From Acidobacteriota bacterium (lineage in GTDB: Bacteria; Acidobacteriota; Terriglobia; Terriglobales; Acidobacteriaceae): a stretch of 64,000 bases of DNA. Made by a program: the position numbers and the translations under genes. The DNA is taken from the NCBI GenBank assembly GCA_021780315.1, contig JAJXYY010000047.1:62001-126000 (forward strand), read 5' to 3'. Under the pieces are notes generated by a model, which was not told where the DNA came from, did no database searches, and saw only the letters and a program-made list of their open reading frames with translations. Numbering within the stretch: the first letter of the stretch is position 1; each line of letters begins with the position of its first letter. Shown here in pieces: positions 32,499-40,661 of the stretch.

Positions 32499-34438
32499 TA
32501 TGCTACCCCCGATGTTACAAATCCAAGAACCTCGGCCGCCGCGCCATACTTCCCAAACGGCGCACTCACCTGCGCGCCCTGCACCATCGGCCTCGCCTGC
32601 AACAGCATCTCCTGCGCAATCTTCACACCCTCCGCCCGTGCCGCCTCCGGGCTCCCCGCCCCCGCCATCCGCGCCATAATCTCATCCGGCATACTCACCC
32701 GCAGATCGTTCTTCATGAACTCCGCATTCCGCAAGCTCGTCAACGGCCAGATCCCCGCAATCACCGGAATCCGAAAGCTCTCAATCCGCTTCAGAAAATC
32801 CTCCAGCAGCCGCAGGTCAAACACCGGCTGCGTAATCGCATACTCCGCACCAGCCTCAACCTTGTACGCAAACCGCCGGATCTCCTGCTCTATATCGCCT
32901 ACCCCCGGATTCGCCGCCACCGCAATCGTGAACCCCGTCGACTCCCCGATCGAATTCTTCCCAATGTCCAACCCATGGTTCAGGTTCCGAACGATATTCA
33001 CCAGCCCAATCGCATCCACATCGAACACCGCCGTCGCATCCGGATAGTTCCCCAGCTTCGGCGGATCGCCCGTCAGGCACAAAACATTCTTCAGCCCAAT
33101 CGACGAAGCACCCAGCAGATCGCTCTGAATGCTCAACACATTCCGGTCCCGGCATGTGTAGTGCAGTACCGTCTCGATCCCCACCTGCTGCTGTATCTGC
33201 ACGCACAAGCTCTGCGCACTCATCCGCGCACTCGCCCGCGGAGAGTCCGGCACATTGATCGCATCCACTCCCAGCCGGTGCAACTGCTTCGCTCCCTCCA
33301 CCTCCTTCGTGCAGTCGATCCCCTTTGGCGGAACAATCTCCACCATCGTGCAAAAATCTCCAGCCGCAATCATCGCCCCAATCTTCGAGCGCTCCGCCAG
33401 CGGCGCCGGCTGCACACTCCCAAACACCTCCGCTGGCCTCAAGCCCTCGCCCTCGACACCCTCCCCCCTACCCCCTACCCCCTGCACTTCCACCGCACGC
33501 AGCGCACTCTTCATCGCCCGCGTGTAGCTCGGCGTCGTCCCACAGCAGCCGCCCACAAATGTCACGCCCGCCTTCACAAACTTCCGCGCAAAACTCGCCA
33601 TGTACTCCGGCGAAGTCAGGTACAGCGTCCGCCCTTCCACCGCCCGCGGAATCCCCGCATTCGGCATCGCCGCCAACGGCACCTCCGTCACCGCTCGCAT
33701 CCGTTCAATCACGCTCAGCACCGTCGCCGGACCCGCGCTGCAGTTGCACCCCACCGCATCCGCGCCCCACTCCGTCAGCTTCACCGCCGCCGTCTCCGCA
33801 GACGCGCCATCCAGACAATTGCCCTCTTCATCCACCGTCATCATCACGATCACCGGAACCCCCGGAGCCTCGCTCTTCGCCGCCAGAATCGCCTGCTCCG
33901 CCTCCCCCAGCGACGTCATCGTCTCAATCACCAGCAGGTCCGCGCCTACTCCCGGACCACCCTCCACCAGCGCCCGCACCTGCTCCCCAAACGCCGCACG
34001 CGCTTCATCCAGACCCACCTTGCCCAGCGGCTCCAACCGCACCCCCAGCGGACCCATCGCTCCCGCCACATACGCATCCGACGCCTGCTTCTCCCGTATC
34101 TGTTCCACGCACTCCCGCGCCAGCTTCACGCCCGCCAGGTTGATCTCCCGCACCTTGTCCCGCAGCCCATAGTGCTCCAGCCGAAACCGGTTCGCGCCAA
34201 ACGTATTCGTCTCCACCACCTCCGCGCCAGCCTGCAGATACTCCGCATGGATCGCACGCACCAGCTCCGGCTGCGACACATTCAGTTCGTCATAGCACCG
34301 GTTGATGAACACCCCGCGCGCATACAGCATCGTGCCCATCGCCCCATCGCACAACACCGGCGTCCTGCCCGATCCCGCTTCGCCCGTAACACCCTTGAAC
34401 AGCCGCTCTACCCCATTGCCAACACGTGTCATCGTCAT
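32498..34438 (-). CDS. Bifunctional homocysteine S-methyltransferase / methylenetetrahydrofolate reductase
   Basis: About 646 residues in two domains. The N-terminal homocysteine methyltransferase has LCDGAMGTMLYARG, VVETNTFGANRF, GCNCSAGP and the zinc Cys pair VGGCCGTTPSYTRAM. The C-terminal MTHFR barrel has VEIVPPKGID, YTCRDRN, LCLTGDPPK and EYAITQPVFD. The pair makes methyl-folate and passes the methyl to homocysteine (the YitJ-type fusion). The linker contains QGVGGRGEGVEGEG, encoded by heptanucleotide-type repeat DNA at 33459-33484. The open frame reaches 34567; GGCGAGG just before ATG at 34438 (MTMTRVG) favours this start, MIRYAG at 34489 being an alternative. It is followed directly by xseB. 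Confidence 0.9.
   Translation of the reverse strand: MTMTRVGNGVERLFKGVTGEAGSGRTPVLCDGAMGTMLYARGVFINRCYDELNVSQPELVRAIHAEYLQAGAEVVETNTFGANRFRLEHYGLRDKVREINLAGVKLARECVEQIREKQASDAYVAGAMGPLGVRLEPLGKVGLDEARAAFGEQVRALVEGGPGVGADLLVIETMTSLGEAEQAILAAKSEAPGVPVIVMMTVDEEGNCLDGASAETAAVKLTEWGADAVGCNCSAGPATVLSVIERMRAVTEVPLAAMPNAGIPRAVEGRTLYLTSPEYMASFARKFVKAGVTFVGGCCGTTPSYTRAMKSALRAVEVQGVGGRGEGVEGEGLRPAEVFGSVQPAPLAERSKIGAMIAAGDFCTMVEIVPPKGIDCTKEVEGAKQLHRLGVDAINVPDSPRASARMSAQSLCVQIQQQVGIETVLHYTCRDRNVLSIQSDLLGASSIGLKNVLCLTGDPPKLGNYPDATAVFDVDAIGLVNIVRNLNHGLDIGKNSIGESTGFTIAVAANPGVGDIEQEIRRFAYKVEAGAEYAITQPVFDLRLLEDFLKRIESFRIPVIAGIWPLTSLRNAEFMKNDLRVSMPDEIMARMAGAGSPEAARAEGVKIAQEMLLQARPMVQGAQVSAPFGKYGAAAEVLGFVTSGVA
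33459..33484 (-). repeat. Heptanucleotide-type repeat in the interdomain linker
   Basis: Minus strand reads GGGGGTAGGGGGTAGGGGGG-like DNA, a G-rich variant of the GGGAGTA repeat seen in leuS and priA. It lies exactly in the linker between the methyltransferase and MTHFR domains. Confidence 0.7.
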
Positions 34439-34623
34439 CCTCGCCAGTCGCCGTGCTGCACTCACAACCGGCCCGGCATATCTAATCATCCTAAGCCACC
34501 CCTGCCACCCACACCAACCAGCCTCACCCTGCAGCAAACTACACCCATAAACAACCCCACCATCCACCCAGCCATTACGCAGGCCTTTGTTATACTCAAA
34601 GTCATTAGCAGTGGCCGCAAATC

Positions 34624-36240
34624 ATGCCGCAGCGCTCAGGTTTGGAGTCGTTCACGTTGAAGAATCAAAGTCTCGCCCCCCACACCGTTGGGACCCCGTC
34701 GTCCTCCATGCAGTCTGCAGGCATTCAGCCCTCCAACTCCCAGTCCCACGACGGCTCATCTCCCAGCGCCCGCGAACACGCCTTCCCGCCGTTCGCCATC
34801 CGCATCCTCTGCGGACTCTTCCTCGCGATCGTCACCCTCGGCCTCAGCTCCTGCCACGCCTCTAGCTACTACTACTACAAGTTCCCCCAGTACACCTTCG
34901 CCAACCGGCCCATTCCGCCCAGCCAACTCGCCAACCGCGTCATGGTCTCCGTCACCGCCAACGGCACCCAGGGTAGCCTCCAGCTCCTCGATGCCAGCCG
35001 CGACATCCGCGGCAACATCCAGAACACCATCACCTCCTTCTCCATCTCCGGTTACTCCTCCGGATACCCCAGCAAAATCAAGTCCTTCCCCGAGCAGACC
35101 AAGGGCTACATCTACTCCGACACCGACGGCAGCGTAGGCATCGTCGACTACGGTAAGGAAGCCTCCTCCGGTGCCGCCGGCTCCTTCCCCTCCAAGTCCT
35201 CCTCCGTCGCCGTGCCCTCCACCTTCACCCGCGTCTACTCCGCCGAGCCCGCCATCGGACAGGTCATCGTCTACGACAACCTCCTTGGCAGTGCCTACGC
35301 CCTCAATCTCCCTAACGTACAGAAGGTCGTCGTCAACCCCGGCGACACCGTCGCCCTCGCCATGGTGCGCAACTCCAACACCCTTTATCGCATCGTCAAG
35401 CTCAACGCCAATCAGGCCAACCCTCCCGGCGCCGTCGACTGCCAGCCCTACTACCTGCCCGTCTATTGCGTCGTTCCCGTCGCCAGCGACCCCAAAAACC
35501 CCAGCTTTGACCGCCCCGTGGATGCCTACTTCTCCATCGATGGCAACAACGTCTTCGTCCTCAACTGTGGTCCGGAGTGCGGCGGAGTCCGTTCCAGCGT
35601 CTCTACCCTCCAACTCGCACCCCTCAACATCTTCACCGTCCCCACCACCAATCCCGACGTCAACCCCCTCGTCGTCAACGTCGCCGTGCCCGGAGGTGCA
35701 ACCGCCGCGATCTCCGACGGCAATAACCTCTACGTCTCCGGCCAGCAACTCCTGCCCGACGGCCTCTTCACCGGAAACCTCACCACCATCTCCCTTACCT
35801 CCAATACCATCACCAACAAGGTCTCCATCTCCGACGGATACCACTCCAAAATGCTCTTCGCCGACGACAACACCCTCTGGATCGGCTCCCAGTTCTGCGC
35901 TACCGGCGAACGCGCCAAACTCGGCCAGAACTACAACTGCCTCACCCGCTTCGACCTCGGTGCCCTCACCGCCCAGGTCATCCCCAGCGTCACCCCAGGC
36001 TCCTCCAACGCCGCCCAGCAGGTTCCCTATCCCAACACCGACGGAAACCTCTACTACTACGGCAGCCTCACCGGCCTCTGCTGGGTCCAGAACCTCCACA
36101 AGGTCTACACCGCCTACGGTGGACAGGTCCACGCCTTCAATACCAACGACGGCTCCGAGATCAACAACTTCTACATCACCGTACAAGGTACCGCCCTCGA
36201 CGTAGCCTACATCGACGCCGAAACCAACGCCGCCAACTAA
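34624..36240 (+). CDS. Predicted surface lipoprotein, possibly beta-propeller
   Basis: 538 residues. A polar stretch of about 58 residues is followed by a hydrophobic segment ending in a lipobox-like GLSSC (near residue 77), so the true start may lie downstream of 34624; MQSAG at 34708 is a candidate, and no clear RBS marks either. The mature part begins YYYYKFPQYTFANRPIPPS and carries repeated strand pairs (MVSVTANGTQGSLQLLDASR, GYIYSDTDGSVGIVDYG, VYSAEPAIGQVIVYDN, YFSIDGNNVFVLNCG, LFADDNTLWIGSQF, VYTAYGGQVHAFNTNDGS) like propeller blades. I do not recognise a named family. It resembles acidobacterial exported propeller-like proteins only in style. Confidence 0.72.
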   Translation: MPQRSGLESFTLKNQSLAPHTVGTPSSSMQSAGIQPSNSQSHDGSSPSAREHAFPPFAIRILCGLFLAIVTLGLSSCHASSYYYYKFPQYTFANRPIPPSQLANRVMVSVTANGTQGSLQLLDASRDIRGNIQNTITSFSISGYSSGYPSKIKSFPEQTKGYIYSDTDGSVGIVDYGKEASSGAAGSFPSKSSSVAVPSTFTRVYSAEPAIGQVIVYDNLLGSAYALNLPNVQKVVVNPGDTVALAMVRNSNTLYRIVKLNANQANPPGAVDCQPYYLPVYCVVPVASDPKNPSFDRPVDAYFSIDGNNVFVLNCGPECGGVRSSVSTLQLAPLNIFTVPTTNPDVNPLVVNVAVPGGATAAISDGNNLYVSGQQLLPDGLFTGNLTTISLTSNTITNKVSISDGYHSKMLFADDNTLWIGSQFCATGERAKLGQNYNCLTRFDLGALTAQVIPSVTPGSSNAAQQVPYPNTDGNLYYYGSLTGLCWVQNLHKVYTAYGGQVHAFNTNDGSEINNFYITVQGTALDVAYIDAETNAAN

Positions 36241-36244
36241 GCCC

Positions 36245-36268
36245 AGGGAGTAGGGAATAGGGAGTAGA
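36245..36268 (+). repeat. Heptanucleotide repeat, short copy
   Basis: GGGAGTAGGGAATAGGGAGT followed by AGAG, here on the plus strand. It sits just before the four-helix-bundle gene and may provide its only GGAG-type ribosome binding site. Confidence 0.75.
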
Positions 36269-36282
36269 GAGCCAGTGCTTCG

Positions 36283-36633
36283 TTGCTGAAATCCTATCGG
36301 GAACTGCATGTCTGGCAGCGCGCCACCGACATGACCCTCGCTGTCTACCGCATCACGTCTACGTTCCCCAAAGAAGAACTCTTCGGCCTCACCAGCCAAC
36401 TACGCCGCGCAGCAATCTCCGTAGCCAGCAACATCGCCGAAGGCTACGGACGAAACTCCACAGGGGAATACAAGCAGTTCCTCGGCGTAGCTCGTGGCTC
36501 AAACCTGGAACTCCAAACCCAACTCTACATAGCGGCAAAACTAGGCTACGGCAACCCGGAACTGGTACAACAAACCGAGAGCCTATCCAACGAGGTAGCC
36601 AAAATGCTCAACACCCTCATCGCAAAACTCTAA
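36283..36633 (+). CDS. Four-helix-bundle protein (S23/IVS family)
   Basis: 116 residues of the 23S rRNA intervening-sequence (S23) protein family: SYRELHVWQRATDMTLAVYR, FPKEELFGLTSQLRRAAISV, SNIAEGYGRNSTGEYKQFL, VARGSNLELQTQLYIAAKLGY. Members form a pentameric helical bundle of unknown role and often travel in accessory DNA or beside repeats. The start appears to be TTG at 36283 (MLKSYRELH); no ATG fits. The only Shine-Dalgarno-like bases upstream lie in the heptanucleotide repeat. It is followed four bases later by bshB1. Confidence 0.88.
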   Translation: MLKSYRELHVWQRATDMTLAVYRITSTFPKEELFGLTSQLRRAAISVASNIAEGYGRNSTGEYKQFLGVARGSNLELQTQLYIAAKLGYGNPELVQQTESLSNEVAKMLNTLIAKL

Positions 36634-36637
36634 TCCC

Positions 36638-37393
36638 ATGCCCCCTACCCCCTCTCCCCTACCCCCTACCCCCTGTCTCACCGACATTCTCGCCATCGCC
36701 GCCCACCGCGACGACGTAGAACAAACCTGTGGCGGCACTCTCCTGGCCATGCAGGCCAAAGGCTACCGTACCGCCATCCTCGATCTCACCCGCGGAGAGT
36801 CCGGAACCCGCGGCACTGCCGCCGAGCGTGAGTCCGAAGCCAACCACGCCGCCCGCATCCTCAACGTCGCCCACCGCGAAGCCCTCGACCTCCCCGACGG
36901 CAACGTCGAAAACACCCTCCCCAACCGCCTCAAGATCGCCGCCGTCCTCCGCCGTCTCCGCCCTCGCGTCGTCATCCTCCCCTACTGGCAGGGCCGCCAT
37001 CCCGACCACTACACCTCCGCCACCCTCGGCTACGAAGCCTGCTTCGTCAGCGGCCTCGCCAAACTCGAAATCCCCGGCCAGCAACTACCGCCCCACCGCC
37101 CCTACAAAATCCTCTACGCCAGCCTCTACGCCGACGTACGCCCCACCTTCGTCGTCGACATCACCCCCCACGTCCAGCAGCGCTTCGACGCCCTCATGGC
37201 CTACCGCTCCCAGTACGCCACCCAACCCCAGGGCGGAACCCTCTTCGTCCCCGAAGAAGACATCCGCGAGCGCACCCTCGCCACCGCCCGCCACTACGGC
37301 CTGCTCGCCGGCGTCCGCTACGCCGAACCCTTCGTCCAAAAAGAAGTAGCCCTCGTAGACGACCTCATGCTCCTCCCAGTCCAATCCATATAA
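36638..37393 (+). CDS. bshB1: Bacillithiol-type N-acetylglucosaminyl malate deacetylase (PIG-L family)
   Basis: 251 residues. The PIG-L/LmbE zinc motif reads AAHRDDVEQTCGGTL (usual form AHPDDxE, here Arg for Pro), followed by LTRGESGTRGTAAERESEA, LDLPDGNVENT, VILPYWQGRHPDHY, LYADVRPTFVVDITP and YRSQYATQP. These are BshB1 features; the enzyme deacetylates GlcNAc-malate in bacillithiol synthesis. No bshA or bshC is in the window. The first 12 residues (MPPTPSPLPPTP) are encoded by heptanucleotide repeat DNA, so the original N-terminus may have been replaced when the repeat entered. Confidence 0.85.
   Translation: MPPTPSPLPPTPCLTDILAIAAHRDDVEQTCGGTLLAMQAKGYRTAILDLTRGESGTRGTAAERESEANHAARILNVAHREALDLPDGNVENTLPNRLKIAAVLRRLRPRVVILPYWQGRHPDHYTSATLGYEACFVSGLAKLEIPGQQLPPHRPYKILYASLYADVRPTFVVDITPHVQQRFDALMAYRSQYATQPQGGTLFVPEEDIRERTLATARHYGLLAGVRYAEPFVQKEVALVDDLMLLPVQSI
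36641..36674 (+). repeat. Heptanucleotide repeat at the 5' end of bshB1
   Basis: CCCCCTACCCCCTCTCCCCT then ACCCCCTACCCCCT: the complement-strand form of the G-rich repeat. It encodes residues 2-12 of the BshB1 reading frame. Confidence 0.75.
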
Positions 37394-37411
37394 CCTCTGC
37401 CCTTCCGCCTT

Positions 37412-37470
37412 CTACTCCCTACCCCCTACCCCCTAGCCCCCTACCCCCTACTCCCTACTCCCTACTCCCT
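37412..37470 (-). repeat. Heptanucleotide repeat array between convergent genes
   Basis: Eight or so units; on the minus strand it starts with GGGAGTA units and ends with GGGGGTA units. It contains the stop codon (TAG of GGGAGTAG) of the MobB-like gene at 37462, so part of that C-terminus (GRE) comes from the array. Confidence 0.85.
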
Positions 37471-38073
37471 GCCCTTCAGCCTCTCCACCACAAACGCCAC
37501 CACCTCCGCCGTCACATACTCCGGCGGATGCATCGCCAGCACCGGCGTCCCCTCCACCAGCTTCAGCGAAACCCCCTTCCACTCCGGCCTCCCCAGCACC
37601 CCTTCGGCCACCAGCACCGCATCCGCCCGGTCCAGATACCGTTTCGCCGACTCCTTGAAATCCTCCGTCGCTGGATCAAGCACACTCAAATACAAATCCG
37701 GCCGCAGAAACCGCAGCACGCTGTTCGACTCGATAATCGCATTCTCAGCTCCTGCCAGCTCTTTCCGAATCCGCGGCATCGCCTCCGCCAGATCGCCCAT
37801 CCGCGTCCGCACCCACAACGACCGCACCGCCCCCGCCTCCAGGTACCGCGCCGAATCCGTCCCCGTAGCCCCCGCCCGCTCTTCGCTCACCGCCACCGCA
37901 TGCTCCGCCGTCTCGCAGTCGCACGGCTCCCCATTCGCCGAACACATCCCATGCCCAAACTGCGTAATCTTGAACGCCGTCCACCGCATCTCCGGCAGTG
38001 CCGAAATCAGCCCCGCCACCACGCTCGTCTTGCCCACATTCCGGCTATGCCCGCCTACGACGACAACTGCCAT
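37462..38073 (-). CDS. MobB-like P-loop NTPase
   Basis: About 203 residues. It starts MAVVVVGGHSRNVGKTSVVA, a Walker A of the MobB/SIMIBI kind, followed by WTAFKITQFGHGMC. Later come the region with CDC and HAVAVSEERAG, and AIIESNSVLRFLRPDLYLSVLD, which resembles the strand-4 region of MobB and related NTPases. The Cys cluster (MCSANGEPCDCE) might bind metal. Molybdenum cofactor guanylylation is possible but no mob/moa gene is near, so the role is open. The last residues and stop codon are supplied by the heptanucleotide array. Confidence 0.7.
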   Translation of the reverse strand: MAVVVVGGHSRNVGKTSVVAGLISALPEMRWTAFKITQFGHGMCSANGEPCDCETAEHAVAVSEERAGATGTDSARYLEAGAVRSLWVRTRMGDLAEAMPRIRKELAGAENAIIESNSVLRFLRPDLYLSVLDPATEDFKESAKRYLDRADAVLVAEGVLGRPEWKGVSLKLVEGTPVLAMHPPEYVTAEVVAFVVERLKGRE

Positions 38074-38118
38074 CACTCACCACACATTTCTCCACAACCT
38101 GTACAGCCAAATACCATC

Positions 38119-39063
38119 CTACCGCCGCTTCAACCGCGCCAGATCCCGCAGATACTCCTTCAACGGACGCGCCGGCCTCCCCCAGAAAACCTCGCCCGGA
38201 CCATGCATCTTCTTCCCGCTCAACACCCCCGCGCCACCCCCCAGTATCACCCCCGCGCCCACCGTCGCATGCTCCCCAATCCCCACCTGCCCCCCCAGAA
38301 TCGCCCCATCTTCCACCACGCTCGAACCCGAAATCCCCGTCTGCGCCGCAATCACAACGTTCTTTCCTATCAAGCAGTTATGCCCCACATGCACCAGGTT
38401 GTCGATCTTCGTCCCCCGCCCAATCCGCGTCTCCCCCAGCGCTCCCCGGTCGATCGTCGTATTCGCCCCGATCTCCACCGCATCCTCCACCACCAGCCGC
38501 CCCTGCTGCGGAAACATCACATACTCCCCCGTCGCCCCATTCCGCGCATACCCAAATCCCGTCGCCCCCAGCACCGCCCCCGCCTGCACCACCACCCCAT
38601 CCCCCAACTCCGTCCCCGCATACACCACCACCCGCGCCATCAACTCGCAATCCCGCCCAATCCGCACTCCATCCCCCAGCACCACCCCCGGCCCCACCCG
38701 CGTCCCCGCGCCAATCGACACCTCTCGCCCCACCACCGCCGTCGCATGAATCCATCCCTCCCGCTCCCCCGCAGGCTCGCCCAGCTTCTTCCCCACCACC
38801 GCAAACGCATACCGCGGATCACCCACCCACACCACCCGCGCCTCTCCGGCAAACGCACCCTCCCGCTCCTTCCGCGGCCCCAGCACCAACCCCGCGCCAC
38901 TCGCCACCGCCTTCGCCAGCGTCACCGCATCCATCGCAAACACCACCGCATCCGCCGTCGCTCCCTCCAGCCCCGACACCCGCACCAACTCCATCTCAGG
39001 CCCGCCAACCTCGCCGGCAACCTCCGCCCCTACCCACGCCGCAACCTCTGTCCGCTTCGCCAT
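38119..39063 (-). CDS. lpxD: UDP-3-O-acylglucosamine N-acyltransferase
   Basis: About 314 residues. Third step of lipid A synthesis: adds the second acyl chain to UDP-3-O-acyl-GlcN. The N-terminal uridine-binding domain ([15 protein letters not shown]) is followed by a left-handed beta-helix of hexapeptide repeats ([20 protein letters not shown] onward), the catalytic His in [15 protein letters not shown], and [13 protein letters not shown]. The C-terminal helix ends [14 protein letters not shown]. The ATG at 39063 (MAKRTEV) overlaps the stop of the upstream acyltransferase by one base; a longer frame to 39123 is unlikely. Confidence 0.95.
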   Translation of the reverse strand: MAKRTEVAAWVGAEVAGEVGGPEMELVRVSGLEGATADAVVFAMDAVTLAKAVASGAGLVLGPRKEREGAFAGEARVVWVGDPRYAFAVVGKKLGEPAGEREGWIHATAVVGREVSIGAGTRVGPGVVLGDGVRIGRDCELMARVVVYAGTELGDGVVVQAGAVLGATGFGYARNGATGEYVMFPQQGRLVVEDAVEIGANTTIDRGALGETRIGRGTKIDNLVHVGHNCLIGKNVVIAAQTGISGSSVVEDGAILGGQVGIGEHATVGAGVILGGGAGVLSGKKMHGPGEVFWGRPARPLKEYLRDLARLKRR

Positions 39064-40007
39064 CAATACACTCCCGTCTCGCCTCGCGGCCGCGTCTTCC
39101 ATCGCCGATGCATCCACAACCACTGCTCCGGATACTGCCGTATATAACTCTCCAGCACCGCCGTAAACCGGGCCGTATTCGTAATCGCATCCGCCTCCGG
39201 ATCGCCCGTATCCACCAGCGCTATCCGCTCCCCAAACCGCAGCACATACTGCCGCTCCTGCTCATCCCACAGCAGAAACCCCGGTACCACCGCCGCGCCC
39301 GTCTTCTGCGCCACCCGCGCCATCCCCGAAGCCGTACACGCCTCCACCCCAAAGAACGGCACAAACACCCCCTGCGGCGGAGTCATATTTGTATCCATCA
39401 AAATCCCCACCGTCTGCCCCGACCGCATCGACGCGATCAGGCCCCGCGCAAAATCGTCCTTGTGGATCACCCGGTTCCCATGCAAACACCGTATCCGGTT
39501 CACAAACAGGTCCACCAACGGATTATCCAGCCGCCGGATCACCATCCCCATCGGCATCCCCATCAGCGAGTGGTAAAAACTCGACAACTCCCACGCCCCC
39601 AGGTGTCCCGTCAGCACCAGCACCCCCTGCCCCAGGTCCCTCGCCCCTACATAATTCTCCAGCCCCTCATAGCGGATAAACCGGCTCGCCCGCTCCGCCG
39701 TATACCCAGGCATCTGGCAAAACTCCGCCATCAGATACCCCAGGTTCCGGTACTCCGCCCGCAGTATCCGCTCCCGCTCCGCATCGCTCTTCTCCGGAAA
39801 CGCCAGCTTCAGATTCCGCCGCCCCACCGACCGCAACCGCCCCAGCGCCACAAACGCCAGCCCCGCCACGCCCGCACCCACAGCCCGAGCCACACGCCGC
39901 GGCAGCAACCGCAGGCCCTGCACCATGCACCACACCGCCACAAACTCCAGCGTCTGCCGCACCGTCGCCGTCACCGGCTTCAACCCAACTTGGGACCCAT
40001 CGCTCAA
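39063..40007 (-). CDS. Lipid A biosynthesis lauroyl/myristoyl acyltransferase-like (LpxL/HtrB family)
   Basis: 314 residues. One N-terminal membrane segment lies around residues 38-55. The HxxxxE/D catalytic motif reads [10 protein letters not shown] near residue 135, with [21 protein letters not shown] and [16 protein letters not shown] further on, as in LpxL/LpxM/HtrB enzymes that add secondary acyl chains to lipid A. The coupling to lpxD (TGATG overlap) agrees. It is the first gene of that pair. Acyl specificity cannot be read. Confidence 0.92.
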   Translation of the reverse strand: MSDGSQVGLKPVTATVRQTLEFVAVWCMVQGLRLLPRRVARAVGAGVAGLAFVALGRLRSVGRRNLKLAFPEKSDAERERILRAEYRNLGYLMAEFCQMPGYTAERASRFIRYEGLENYVGARDLGQGVLVLTGHLGAWELSSFYHSLMGMPMGMVIRRLDNPLVDLFVNRIRCLHGNRVIHKDDFARGLIASMRSGQTVGILMDTNMTPPQGVFVPFFGVEACTASGMARVAQKTGAAVVPGFLLWDEQERQYVLRFGERIALVDTGDPEADAITNTARFTAVLESYIRQYPEQWLWMHRRWKTRPRGETGVY

Positions 40008-40158
40008 GCCTATAGTCTACGGTCTCACCCGCCAGTTCCTGCGACCAATCTCAATCCAGAAGCAAGCTCACCTGTCAATATCCATCTCAGACTGATAGAA
40101 GCTTCTAGACTCGTTCTTCACCATTCTCATTAAAAATCAAATATTTCGGAAATTCCCG

Positions 40159-40164
40159 TTGACA
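40159..40164 (+). promoter_or_regulatory. -35-like box before the Cys-rich secreted protein gene
   Basis: TTGACA in an AT-rich stretch, about 45 bases before the ATG at 40210. A TTTAAA-type -10 follows after about 20 bases, so the spacing is imperfect. Confidence 0.4.
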
Positions 40165-40209
40165 AACAACTAACAATTGTGTTTTTTAAATCGCATCTTG
40201 GAGGTTACT

Positions 40210-40623
40210 ATGAAGCAAATCGTAATCTTTTTATGCGTGTCTTTAGTAATTTTTCCCCTCTCGACGGGTGCGACAGCGCAGTGCAGTAGCATCGTGCAAC
40301 AGACTTGTTCGTGCCCGGGTAGCCCACCGGTTCAAATCACGATCTGTAGTGGTCCCGGAAACATCGCCCCCTATGGTCTCTACGCTTCATGTTGCGGTCG
40401 CGGAAGACTCACTCCAACTTGCTATGACGGTGGCTACTGCCCGTTCGCCAAACTCCTGAACAAGTCAAATACGCAACTACAGTTAGCCACACTAGCCCAG
40501 CAGCACCTTGTTCTGGTACCCGACTGTAAAGGAGCATTGCACCCAATATGGAGACCGCAAGCAGATATACCCGAAGCGGCACCACTCGATCTGTCGATAC
40601 ATCCCAAGCTCAGCCTGCAATAG
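40210..40623 (+). CDS. Secreted Cys-containing protein of unknown function (AT-richer region)
   Basis: 137 residues. A signal peptide (MKQIVIFLCVSLVIFPLSTG) is followed by a Cys-rich middle (QCSSIVQQTCSCPG, TICSGPGN, ASCCGRG, TCYDGGYCPF; nine Cys in about 63 residues) and a Cys-poor C-terminus. TTGGAGGTTACT before the ATG is a good RBS. DNA and codon use here are distinctly less GC-rich than the surroundings, as in the next gene, which suggests recent acquisition. No family recognised. Confidence 0.7.
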   Translation: MKQIVIFLCVSLVIFPLSTGATAQCSSIVQQTCSCPGSPPVQITICSGPGNIAPYGLYASCCGRGRLTPTCYDGGYCPFAKLLNKSNTQLQLATLAQQHLVLVPDCKGALHPIWRPQADIPEAAPLDLSIHPKLSLQ

Positions 40624-40661
40624 CTCAAGCCAAATACTCAGCAGTGCAGGTACTTAGATCC

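Noticed and set aside
31745..34660. 971-codon plus-strand frame over the methionine/folate fusion gene and xseB
   Set aside because: Arg/His/Pro-rich translation typical of shadows; the minus-strand proteins have full family motifs.
34756..36399. 547-codon minus-strand frame over the 34.6-kb lipoprotein gene
   Set aside because: Gly/Val/Asp repeats without motif; it also covers part of the four-helix-bundle gene. An antisense shadow.
37412..37470. Regular array read as CRISPR or telomere-like DNA
   Set aside because: Units are seven bases without spacers and occur inside genes elsewhere.
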